A DNA stretch of 64,000 nt from Halobellus salinus. Its GTDB lineage: Archaea > Halobacteriota > Halobacteria > Halobacteriales > Haloferacaceae. Positions 25,001-32,618 of the stretch are shown here, piece after piece. The position numbers were made by a program, and so were the translations under genes. A model generated the notes under the pieces. The model was not told the DNA's origin. It worked only from the letters and a program-made list of their open reading frames with translations, and did not search any database. How positions within the stretch are numbered: position 1 is the first letter of the stretch; each line of letters opens with the position of its first letter. The stretch covers positions 62,001 through 126,000 of the forward strand of contig NZ_BMOC01000006.1 of the NCBI RefSeq assembly GCF_014646875.1, written 5' to 3'.

Positions 25001-27853
25001 TCAGTCCCAGAACGACTGCGTCCGGGCGTACTGCCGCTCCTGTGTGAGAATGTCACGGTAGAAGTCCCGTTCGTCCTCGCGGAGTTTTCCGATGATCCGC
25101 GCTGCGGTTTGTGGGCCAACCCCGCGAGCAGCCAAGGCGATCACCGCCTGTTTGCCGTGGCTCTGGACCAAACTCGCGGAGCGGTAGGCCCGCTTCACCA
25201 ACCGTTCGGCCTCGTCGTCGCGGTCGTGTGCCCTGACTGCGGCGACGGTCTCCTCGTCCCAGGGGTTCAGACACGCGACCCGGGTCGCGCCGCACTCCGG
25301 ACACTCGGGCTGGTCACGGACGCGGCGCACTTTGCTTTTGCGTTCCCAGTCGGTGCAGTGGAGGCACAACAACCGCACCCGGTCGTCGTGGATCCGGTCT
25401 CGAACCGTCTCGATCACGCTCGCGTCGGCGTTCTCGGGAACGACCAACTCCCGGCCGCTGGAGCGGCCACCGGTCCCGACAGGGGTGCGCTCGCGGGCGA
25501 CCGCCAGAGAAACCGACCCCGCCGTCCCGTGGAGGTCCGAAAGCAACGACGCGGCGGCGTCGCCCGCGAGGTCGACGTGGAAGACCTCTCTGAGGGCTTC
25601 ATCGTAGACGGGCGTGTCTTCCAGGGCGGCGAGCAGCCGGTCGGCGCCGAAGCGTTCCCGCCCCTGGTACCGCTTGAGCGCACCGAACTTCGCGGCGACC
25701 TGCGCGAGCGTGAACTTCAGCGCGTCGGAGTTCCGGAGCGCGAGTTCGAGCGTCGGCTCAACGTGCTCGGGTTGGGTCGTCTCCAGTACGTCGACCACGT
25801 CGCGGGCGGAGGCCCGCGATGGAACCTCGAGTTCGATCCGGTACGGGGAGACATCCATCCCGACCGACGACCCGGTACGCTGGCCCACGAGCGCGGCGAG
25901 TAACCGACCAAACGTCTCGTTGATCCGGTGACCGTGGGTGCTGTTGAGCACGACCGTCCGGGCGCGCCCCTCAACGACGAACCGGTCGGCCGTCGGGATC
26001 GGGTACCCCGCATCGACCTGCCGCTCGATCGGCTCCAACGCGGCTGAGAGGGTGTGCGTGTCGGTCGGGTACCGCGACAAGAAGTCGGCGGCGACCCCGT
26101 CGCGGTCGGCACCGCGTTCGAACTGGTCGGCGGCGACCTCGCGGATCTCGCCGACTTCCCGGGCGACGTGGGCGGGGACGGGGATCTCCGAGCCGGTCCA
26201 GGAGGGCACCTCGCCGCTGGGGTCCTCGATCGGGGTGACGTTCACCCTCGTCTCGTCGTCGTCGATGTCGTTGATCCGCCACATCTCCCCGCGCTGGACG
26301 AACGCCGCCCCGGGTTCGGCGAAGTTGACGACGAACCGCTCATCGAGCGTTCCGATCTGCCCCCGCGAGGAGATGTCGTGGACCTCGTAGGTCTCCTCGT
26401 CGGGGATCATGGAGAGATTGGCGTAAAAATACTGCCAGGTGCCGCCCGATTTCTCCAACTGGTCCCGCTCCTCGTCGAGCCACACCAGCCGGTTCTTCGA
26501 CAGCTCCCGGACGACCCGGCGGAACGTCTCTTCGTCGAGGTCCGCGAAAGGATACGCCGCGGTCACGAGGTCGTACGCGCGCCGCGCCGACACCTCACCC
26601 TCGTCCATCACGACTCCAACGATCTGGTTCGCGACCGTATCGAGGCTGGCGTGGTGGATCCGCGCGGGTTCGACCTCACCCGCCACGGCTCGGCGGGCGA
26701 TCGCGAGCGCCTCCAGGGTGTCGTCCGGCGAGGAGGTTACGAGCGTCCCGCGGGAGACCTCGTCCCGGCGGTGGCCCGCGCGGCCGACCCGCTGGAGCAG
26801 GCGGGCGACCTCGCGGGGGCTGCCGTACTGGACGACGTGGTCGACCCGGCCAACGTCGATCCCGAGTTCCATCGAGGAGGTACACACCAACGCGTCGAGA
26901 TCACCCGTCTTGAACCGCTCTTCAACGTCGATCCGGACGTCCTTCGAGAGCGACCCGTGGTGGACCTCGATCGGGTCACCGAGCGTTTTGAACCGCGAGC
27001 CCAGCGCCTCGGCGGTCTGTCGGGTGTTGACGAACACCAGCGTTGACTCGTGGTCGCGCACAATGTTGCGGACGAGTCGGACGTGGCTCGCGATGGTGGC
27101 GTCGGTCGCGAGTTCGCCCGCCAACCGCTCGTCTTCGGGTGTCACCTTGGGGTGGACGACTTCGAACTCGACTTCGCTGCCGGCATCCACCTCAACGACC
27201 TCAAAGCCGCGGTCGCCCGTGAGGAACTTCCCGACTTCCGTGGGTGACCCGACCGTCGCCGAGAGCCCGATCCGCTGGAAGGGCCCCGAAAGCGCCCGGA
27301 GTCGCTCCAGCCCGATGGTCAGTTGGGCGCCTCGCTTCGCGGATGCGAGTTCGTGTACCTCGTCGACAACGACGTGGCGGACGTCCGACAGCGCCGCCCG
27401 GAGCTTCCTGCCGGTCAGCATCGCCTGGAGCGTCTCGGGCGTGGTCACAAGCACGTCCGGCGGGTCGTCGGCCTGCTTCGACCGCTGGTACTGCGTGGTG
27501 TCGCCGTGGCGCACGTCGATCTCGATGTCCAGCGTCGACCCCCACCACTCCAGTCGCTCGCGCATATCGCGGTTCAGCGCCCGCAGCGGCGTGATGTACA
27601 GCGCCGACAGCCCCTCGCGGTCCTCGGGGTCGGCGCGGACGATGGCGTCGAACACCGGAAGCATCGCAGTCTCGGTCTTTCCGGTCCCGGTGGGGGCGAT
27701 CACCAGGGCGTTCCGGCCGGTCGAAAGCGGCGGGATTGCCCGGCGCTGCGGCTCCGTCGGGGTCTCGAACCCCCGCTCCGAGAGCGCTGCACGGACCGCG
27801 CTGCCGAGGCTCGCGAACGCGTCCATTCCGCGCGAGGCGGACCGGTCTGTCAT
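25001..27853 (-). CDS. lhr: Lhr-type DEAD/DEAH helicase
   Basis: This 950-residue superfamily 2 helicase has Walker A APTGTGKT (about 50), DEVH box VVDEVHEL, motif III LSATVG, and motif VI QRVGRAGHR. The C-terminal half is the Lhr-specific winged-helix and beta-barrel cassette, ending with a zinc-binding region (LCLHC and CPEC). Lhr helicases unwind DNA or RNA-DNA hybrids in repair or recombination. I start it at MTDRSAS (27853) rather than 19 codons earlier. A TTAATC box lies about 30 nt upstream. It is divergent from the small membrane gene. Confidence 0.95.
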   Translation of the reverse strand: MTDRSASRGMDAFASLGSAVRAALSERGFETPTEPQRRAIPPLSTGRNALVIAPTGTGKTETAMLPVFDAIVRADPEDREGLSALYITPLRALNRDMRERLEWWGSTLDIEIDVRHGDTTQYQRSKQADDPPDVLVTTPETLQAMLTGRKLRAALSDVRHVVVDEVHELASAKRGAQLTIGLERLRALSGPFQRIGLSATVGSPTEVGKFLTGDRGFEVVEVDAGSEVEFEVVHPKVTPEDERLAGELATDATIASHVRLVRNIVRDHESTLVFVNTRQTAEALGSRFKTLGDPIEVHHGSLSKDVRIDVEERFKTGDLDALVCTSSMELGIDVGRVDHVVQYGSPREVARLLQRVGRAGHRRDEVSRGTLVTSSPDDTLEALAIARRAVAGEVEPARIHHASLDTVANQIVGVVMDEGEVSARRAYDLVTAAYPFADLDEETFRRVVRELSKNRLVWLDEERDQLEKSGGTWQYFYANLSMIPDEETYEVHDISSRGQIGTLDERFVVNFAEPGAAFVQRGEMWRINDIDDDETRVNVTPIEDPSGEVPSWTGSEIPVPAHVAREVGEIREVAADQFERGADRDGVAADFLSRYPTDTHTLSAALEPIERQVDAGYPIPTADRFVVEGRARTVVLNSTHGHRINETFGRLLAALVGQRTGSSVGMDVSPYRIELEVPSRASARDVVDVLETTQPEHVEPTLELALRNSDALKFTLAQVAAKFGALKRYQGRERFGADRLLAALEDTPVYDEALREVFHVDLAGDAAASLLSDLHGTAGSVSLAVARERTPVGTGGRSSGRELVVPENADASVIETVRDRIHDDRVRLLCLHCTDWERKSKVRRVRDQPECPECGATRVACLNPWDEETVAAVRAHDRDDEAERLVKRAYRSASLVQSHGKQAVIALAARGVGPQTAARIIGKLREDERDFYRDILTQERQYARTQSFWD

Positions 27854-27935
27854 CGCTACTACTACCGGCGCGACGGGATTAAGCCCGACGTTCCGAAGCC
27901 TACGGTTCAAATACCGCGGCGTCCCGTCGACGCGT

Positions 27936-28109
27936 ATGTGTCCCTACCGGAGCTTCTGGATCGCGGTCCTCGCGTACGGCGCGTTGTCGGCGGTGGCCGC
28001 CCTGCCCCCGACCGGCCCCGCGTCGGCAATCGGCGGCGTCGCGGGCGTCCTCGTCGCCGTCAGCGATGGGTACGCGCTCCTTCGCCCCGATCGCGTCTGG
28101 GGGCCGTAG
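27936..28109 (+). CDS. Small membrane protein, 57 aa, possibly frameshifted
   Basis: The 57-residue product MCPYRSFWIAVLAYGALSAV... has two hydrophobic helices (about 7-25 and 31-47). A TTCAAATA box lies 26 nt upstream (27906-27913), ideal for a leaderless gene. The stop follows a run of five G (28099-28103). Removing one G lets the frame run on to 28185 as an 82-residue protein with a third hydrophobic segment (AAVSSAALYAGITALGAV), then stop. I therefore suspect a frameshift by sequencing error or mutation. Family unknown. Confidence 0.6.
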   Translation: MCPYRSFWIAVLAYGALSAVAALPPTGPASAIGGVAGVLVAVSDGYALLRPDRVWGP

Positions 28110-28201
28110 GGGTGGAACCCCTGTCCCCGCGGCGGTCAGCAGCGCCGCGCTCTACGCGGGTATCACCGCCCTCGGCGCCGTCTGATCCACCCACCCCACG
28201 G

Positions 28202-29020
28202 CTACACCGTCCGATACGGCCCCAGCCGCGTCCCGTCGAGCAGGTACGCGTCGGTCCGGTCGTCGACGAGCGCGTCGGGGAGGAACGGTGCGAGAAGGCC
28301 CTGCCCATCGACGTTCACCCAGGTACCGCCCGAGCGGTCGTTGAACGCGGGAAAGACAACCAGGTCGGGGTCGTGCCACGCCAACGCGGCGACGTTGACG
28401 CCCCAGTGGTCGGCGAACGGCTCGGGGTGGAGTGGTCCGCGGAGCCACGCCCGTTCCTTCCGCCCGCCACCGACGCTGTCTTCCAGCCGCACGGCAGGGT
28501 GCTCGTGGCCGACGCAGAGCACGTTGCCCGCAAGCACGTCCCGTGTGGGCCACGTGTGACCGTGAGCGAACCCGACACGCCCCAGTCTGGTCCCCCCGGT
28601 GTCCGCGAGGGTGAACCCGTCCTCGCCCGCGAACCGCTCGGCGACGCCGGTATCGTGGTTGCCCGGAACCAGTGTCACCGGGACGCGGTCGAGTAGGGCG
28701 CCCAGAAGGTCGTCGAGTTCGTCGGCCTCCGCGCCGTCGGCGCCGCCGACGCGGTGGCCGAGATCACCGAGGGCAACGAGGTGATCCGCGTCAGTCCGGT
28801 CAAGCAGGCCGAGCAGCCGGATTCGGCGGAGGTCCGCGCTGCTCTCGAGTTCCACACCCCGCTCGTACCGGAGTCCGGCCTCGATCCCGGCGTGGTAGTC
28901 GGCGACGACCAACGCGACGCCGTCGCCGGTCCGGACCGTTGCAGCGGGATCACCGAGGATCGGCTCGACCAGCGGGCCGGAGTCCGGCGACCCGGTCGCA
29001 AACCCCGTCGTATCGGACAT
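28202..29020 (-). CDS. rpe: RPA-associated metallophosphoesterase
   Basis: This 272-residue protein is a calcineurin-like phosphoesterase. Metal-binding motifs are DYHAG (about 44), GDLGH (about 78), GNHDTG (about 120) and GHEHPA (about 170). It is the third gene of an operon: its ATG overlaps the stop of the RPA-associated gene (TGATG at 29018-29022). In Haloferax the rpa1 operon is rpa1-rpap1-rpe, so I assign rpe. It probably acts on nucleic acid ends or nucleotides in ssDNA repair; the substrate is not established. Confidence 0.9.
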   Translation of the reverse strand: MSDTTGFATGSPDSGPLVEPILGDPAATVRTGDGVALVVADYHAGIEAGLRYERGVELESSADLRRIRLLGLLDRTDADHLVALGDLGHRVGGADGAEADELDDLLGALLDRVPVTLVPGNHDTGVAERFAGEDGFTLADTGGTRLGRVGFAHGHTWPTRDVLAGNVLCVGHEHPAVRLEDSVGGGRKERAWLRGPLHPEPFADHWGVNVAALAWHDPDLVVFPAFNDRSGGTWVNVDGQGLLAPFLPDALVDDRTDAYLLDGTRLGPYRTV

Positions 29021-30711
29021 CAGATGGCTTTCAGCCGTCCCTCGGCGGGTTCGTAGCATTTCCCGCCCATCAACGCGTCCTGGATTGCGGACTCCACCGC
29101 GTCGGGGTCAACGCCGTGTTTCTCGACAACTGTCTCCACGACAGCCTCCTGGTCTGCGCCGTCACCATCGTCGAGATCGTTCATAACCTCGACGGCGGTC
29201 GTTTCGAGGTCGATGTCGGCGGCCGCATCGGGCGCCTTGATATCAGTGTCGGCGGCCGCATCAGGCGCCTTGATATCAGTGTCGGCGTCGCTCCCGGTGT
29301 CCGCCGCCCCCTCGGGGCTTGCTTCGGTGGTCGGCTCCGTTTCGATGCCGGGAGATGAGGGTGACGCCTCAACGTCGGCCGCGGTGTCGCCCTCGGCCGC
29401 CGCGGCCGCCTCAGCTTCGAGGTCGTCGACGTCCGGCACGTCGATGTCGGCCTCCCCGGGGTCGTCCACCTCGTTGCCGGTGGCGAACTCGGTTCCGTAC
29501 TCGGATTCGACCTCGGCGCGCTCCGCCTCGTCGAGTTCGTACACATCCGATTCGTCCGGGGGGTCTCCGGCGCCAAAGTCGCCGAGGTCGTCGGCGTCCT
29601 GGTCGGAACCGCGGTCCGTATCGCCGGCGTCATCCGCCGACATCGACAGTTCGGAGGCTGCGGGGTCGGACGCCGTCGCGTCCGGCTGTCCGGGCTCCGC
29701 GGCGGTGTCCGCCGACCCCGACTCTTGAGCCGCCGTCGTCGTCGCCGCGGCGTCCGCCGTGTGGTCGGCTGTCGCATCCGCGGTCGAACCGTTGTCGGCG
29801 TCCGCCGCGGCGTCCGAACCGGTCTCAGGCCCCATCGTGGTCGCAGCATCGACACCGTCGGCCGCGTGGCCTCCGACGTCGGGACGGCTAGACTCCGGTG
29901 TCCCCCCGGCGGAATCGACCGACGTGTCGCCGGACTCCGGTGTCCCCCCGGCGGAATCGACCGACGTGTCGCCCGGTTCGAGCGATGCTGCGGGGACTTC
30001 CGGGAGCGCCCCGAGTTCGCCCGGTCCGGACTCATCGGGGGCGACGTCGAGCGTTTCGACGGTGTCGCGGTCGCCGGCGACGAGTTCCAGCGCCTGGACT
30101 GTGAGTGTGCGGACCGCCTCGAGGTAGTGTTCGGTCGGTCGGTAGTGGTCGATCGCGAGCGCGACGCCGCTGGCGTGTGCCGCGTCGACGCCGCGGGACT
30201 CAAGCGCCGTCCGAAGATCATCGGCGCGAGCGTCGATGTCGAGCGCCGCGGCCATCGTCGCAATCCGATCGAGCGTGTCGACGGCGGCAGCGACGACCCA
30301 CCGGTCGCGGGTGTCGGCGTCGACTTCGGTGAGGCTCTCGGGACGGACCGAGGTGAAGATGCGGTCGGAGTCTTCGGGCTGGTAGGTCCGGCCCTTCCCG
30401 GTGATTGAGACGAAACACGGCGGGGTCGCCCGTTCGAGGAACGCCGCGGCGTCGGGCTGATACTGGCCGGCGTAGGTCACGAACGCCCCGGTCGGATCCG
30501 CGATCCGACCCCGGAGCGCGTCGTCGTTGACCGCCTCGACCGTGGTGAGCGCGCCGGCTGCGAACACCCGGTTAACCCGGGCGCCGGTCGGCGTCACCAC
30601 GTAGTTGGGCGCGCGCTCCTCGTCGCTCTCCGAGTACGAGAGCGTGGCGTCGTTGAACTCCGCGGCGAAGACCCGCCGGGCTACCTCCCGCTCTTGGATC
30701 TCGTCGCTCAT
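29020..30711 (-). CDS. rpap1: RPA-associated protein
   Basis: This 563-residue protein has an N-terminal OB-fold-like domain of about 130 residues (PNYVVTPTGARVNRVFAAGAL, ISDPTGAFVTYAGQY-like), a helical region to about 215, then a long disordered acidic linker, and a C-terminal helix-turn region (YDxDDGDGADQEAVVETVVEK-like) near 520-563. Its ATG overlaps the RPA stop (ATGA). In Haloferax the associated protein binds RPA for single-stranded DNA maintenance. The linker carries a 42-bp duplication (GDTSVDSAGGTPES twice) and a 36-bp duplication (DTDIKAPDAAA). Confidence 0.88.
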   Translation of the reverse strand: MSDEIQEREVARRVFAAEFNDATLSYSESDEERAPNYVVTPTGARVNRVFAAGALTTVEAVNDDALRGRIADPTGAFVTYAGQYQPDAAAFLERATPPCFVSITGKGRTYQPEDSDRIFTSVRPESLTEVDADTRDRWVVAAAVDTLDRIATMAAALDIDARADDLRTALESRGVDAAHASGVALAIDHYRPTEHYLEAVRTLTVQALELVAGDRDTVETLDVAPDESGPGELGALPEVPAASLEPGDTSVDSAGGTPESGDTSVDSAGGTPESSRPDVGGHAADGVDAATTMGPETGSDAAADADNGSTADATADHTADAAATTTAAQESGSADTAAEPGQPDATASDPAASELSMSADDAGDTDRGSDQDADDLGDFGAGDPPDESDVYELDEAERAEVESEYGTEFATGNEVDDPGEADIDVPDVDDLEAEAAAAAEGDTAADVEASPSSPGIETEPTTEASPEGAADTGSDADTDIKAPDAAADTDIKAPDAAADIDLETTAVEVMNDLDDGDGADQEAVVETVVEKHGVDPDAVESAIQDALMGGKCYEPAEGRLKAI

Positions 30712-31982
30712 TGTCGCACCTCCCTCAGACGGTCGGCTGCGAGTCCTGCGGGGTCGTCGCCGGTTCGCTCGAACTCGGTCGCTTCGAGGTTCGCGCCGTA
30801 GTCGTCGACCGAGAGGTTCCCGCGCACCCGATACTCCCGGCCCACGATCCGCTCGCGGATCTCGTCGGCGACAACTTTCTTGTCCATCGCGTCGCGGGCG
30901 GCGGTCATGGCCTCGGCCATCGTTCCGTCGTAGACCAACTCGGTGAGGTCGCGGCCGAGCATCGCAGTCACCGTCCCGGTACCGTCGTCGACGATCGCTT
31001 TCACGCGCATATCGTCCTCGCCGTCGACGTCGCCGTGTGCGCGGCACTGGCCGTTCTGGAGCACCCGCCCGCAGTCGGGACACCGCTCGATCAGTCCCGA
31101 ACCGTCCCGGACCTCGAGGACGTTGCCGACAACCTCGACGTCGAACAGGCCCCCAGCGCCGACGGCCTCCCCGATCGGGAGTCGCGTCGCGTCGTCGTCA
31201 ACGTCGACCGAGCGGCCCAGCGGGGTGACGGTGGTGTACTCCGAGAGGTTCACCTGCGGGACGCCCCGGAACTCCCGGACGTACACCTCCTCGAAGCGGT
31301 GTTCCGACTCCTCCCGGAGTTCGGGGCGGGCCGCCCAGTCGGTGAAGGGGAGCCGCCCGCTCTCGTCGGCAACGACACCCGACCGAATGGTGGTATCCCC
31401 GTTACGACCGTCGATGACGCGCTCTTCCGATTCGATGACTTCGACCTCAACGTTGCGGCCGCGGTCGCCCGCCCGCAGATCCACGAGGCCGGTGTCGCCG
31501 CCGACCTCGTAGGGAACCTCCACGGGCGTCGTCTCGATGGCGACCGTCGAAGACTGGCCGATATTGAGCTCGGGTTCGCCGTCCCACTCCCGGACGCCGG
31601 CGTTACCGACGGTGATGGAGTCGCCGGGTTGGAACCCGAAATCTTCCCACGCGGTGTAAGAGATCCGGCCGGTTTCGTCGGCGAACTCCCCCTCCCGGAT
31701 TGTCTGCTCGTCGCCCTGATACCGGATCGACCGGCGGCCGACCGAGAGTACGCGGACGGTCACGGTGACGTTACCGTCTCCGGTGGTGACGTCGTCGATG
31801 TCTTTCGTGGTGGGCGCCGCGTCGTTGCCGCCACCACCGCCGTGTTTCCGGCGGATGCTCTGTTTGGCCTCGTCGACGGGCACACTGTACGACAGCAGAT
31901 TCTCCAAGTCGTCTTTGACCTCCGCTTTGTCAACACCGAGGGCGGAGGCGAGTTCCTCGGCGTGATCGTCTACGTCCATCAT
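30708..31982 (-). CDS. rpa1: Replication protein A, multi-OB-fold (RPA1 type)
   Basis: This 424-residue protein has three or more OB folds and a zinc finger near residue 315 (CPDCGRVLQNGQCRAHG). The N-terminal 45 residues form a small helical domain, then OB1 at about 60-160 (VTVTVRVLSVGRRSIRYQGD), OB2 at about 170-275 and OB3 with the zinc finger. It binds single-stranded DNA in replication, repair and recombination. Two adjacent ATGs (31982 and 31979) are possible. I choose 31982 because the TATA box TTTTTATC (32004-32011) is centred 26 nt upstream. Size matches Haloferax RPA1. Confidence 0.93.
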   Translation of the reverse strand: MMDVDDHAEELASALGVDKAEVKDDLENLLSYSVPVDEAKQSIRRKHGGGGGNDAAPTTKDIDDVTTGDGNVTVTVRVLSVGRRSIRYQGDEQTIREGEFADETGRISYTAWEDFGFQPGDSITVGNAGVREWDGEPELNIGQSSTVAIETTPVEVPYEVGGDTGLVDLRAGDRGRNVEVEVIESEERVIDGRNGDTTIRSGVVADESGRLPFTDWAARPELREESEHRFEEVYVREFRGVPQVNLSEYTTVTPLGRSVDVDDDATRLPIGEAVGAGGLFDVEVVGNVLEVRDGSGLIERCPDCGRVLQNGQCRAHGDVDGEDDMRVKAIVDDGTGTVTAMLGRDLTELVYDGTMAEAMTAARDAMDKKVVADEIRERIVGREYRVRGNLSVDDYGANLEATEFERTGDDPAGLAADRLREVRQ

Positions 31983-32003
31983 CACGGTCGTACGTCCGCC
32001 CGG

Positions 32004-32011
32004 GATAAAAA
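32004..32011 (-). promoter_or_regulatory. TATA box of the rpa1-rpap1-rpe operon
   Basis: The minus strand reads TTTTTATC, centred 26 nt upstream of the ATG at 31982. It supports a leaderless operon and the choice of start. Confidence 0.6.
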
Positions 32012-32054
32012 GGATCGGCGGCTCGGGGTCGGACACCGTCGGCCGAACCGTGGC

Positions 32055-32360
32055 TCACCCGCCGTCATCGATTCTCTGTGAGACGTAGACCACGAGCGAA
32101 AGCGGGACCCCGAGCACCAGAGCCAGTGTCAGCCCGCCGTAGGCGGCGAATCCGAGTGGCGTGGCGGGGAACGGGACAATGAACAGGAACTGGGGCTGTT
32201 CGAGCCCGCTCACGAACGTCCCGGTCAGCAGCCCCGCCGCAGCCCCGACGCCGGTCAGGGCGGCGTAGAGTACGAGCACGAACCGCTGCCCGTCGCGCCC
32301 GGCCGACTCGGCCGCCGACGTCGGCGTCTCCTCTCCCCCGGTGGCGTCGTGTTCGGTCAC
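32055..32360 (-). CDS. Small membrane protein (DUF7520-like)
   Basis: This 101-residue protein starts at a GTG and begins with a hydrophilic tail of about 30 residues. Two hydrophobic helices follow (VLVLYAALTGVGAAAGLL and LTLALVLGVPLSLVVYV), joined by an aromatic loop. A TTAACC box (32384-32390) lies 28 nt upstream, supporting the GTG at 32360. I believe homologues sit beside terminal oxidase genes in other haloarchaea, but the family number is from memory. It stops 72 bp upstream of the rpa1 start. Confidence 0.7.
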   Translation of the reverse strand: MTEHDATGGEETPTSAAESAGRDGQRFVLVLYAALTGVGAAAGLLTGTFVSGLEQPQFLFIVPFPATPLGFAAYGGLTLALVLGVPLSLVVYVSQRIDDGG

Positions 32361-32460
32361 ACCGTTGTGTCGGGTGTGGGGTCGGTTAAGCCACGCGCTC
32401 GCCGTCGGGTCGATCCCACGAAACCGACGCTGATTTGATCGCGCCCTGTCAACGCCACGT

Positions 32461-32544
32461 ATGAGTGACAGAGATCTCTTGGGGATCGTTCTCGCCGCGA
32501 TCGTGGTGCTGATGTTCGCGACCGGCATCATCCTCGCGATCTGA
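32461..32544 (+). CDS. 27-aa single-helix membrane microprotein
   Basis: The 28-codon frame starts with MSDRDLLGIVLAAIVVLMF and ends with IILAI. It has a charged N-terminus and one transmembrane helix of about 20 residues that fills the rest. It lies between the DUF7520-like gene and coxA, on the opposite strand to both. A GATTTGATC stretch 25-32 nt upstream is a weak promoter candidate. Single-helix subunits (for example subunit IIa of ba3 oxidase) are known in oxidases, so a cytochrome oxidase accessory role is a hypothesis only. Confidence 0.5.
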   Translation: MSDRDLLGIVLAAIVVLMFATGIILAI

Positions 32545-32618
32545 GAACGGGATCTGGTCCGGCCTGCCGGGGAGTTGCATCGGACCGACAGTACACCCGG
32601 AAAAAATAGAACGCCGAA

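Noticed and set aside
26054-27046. 330-codon open frame on the plus strand inside lhr
   Set aside because: It is an antisense shadow of a well conserved helicase region.
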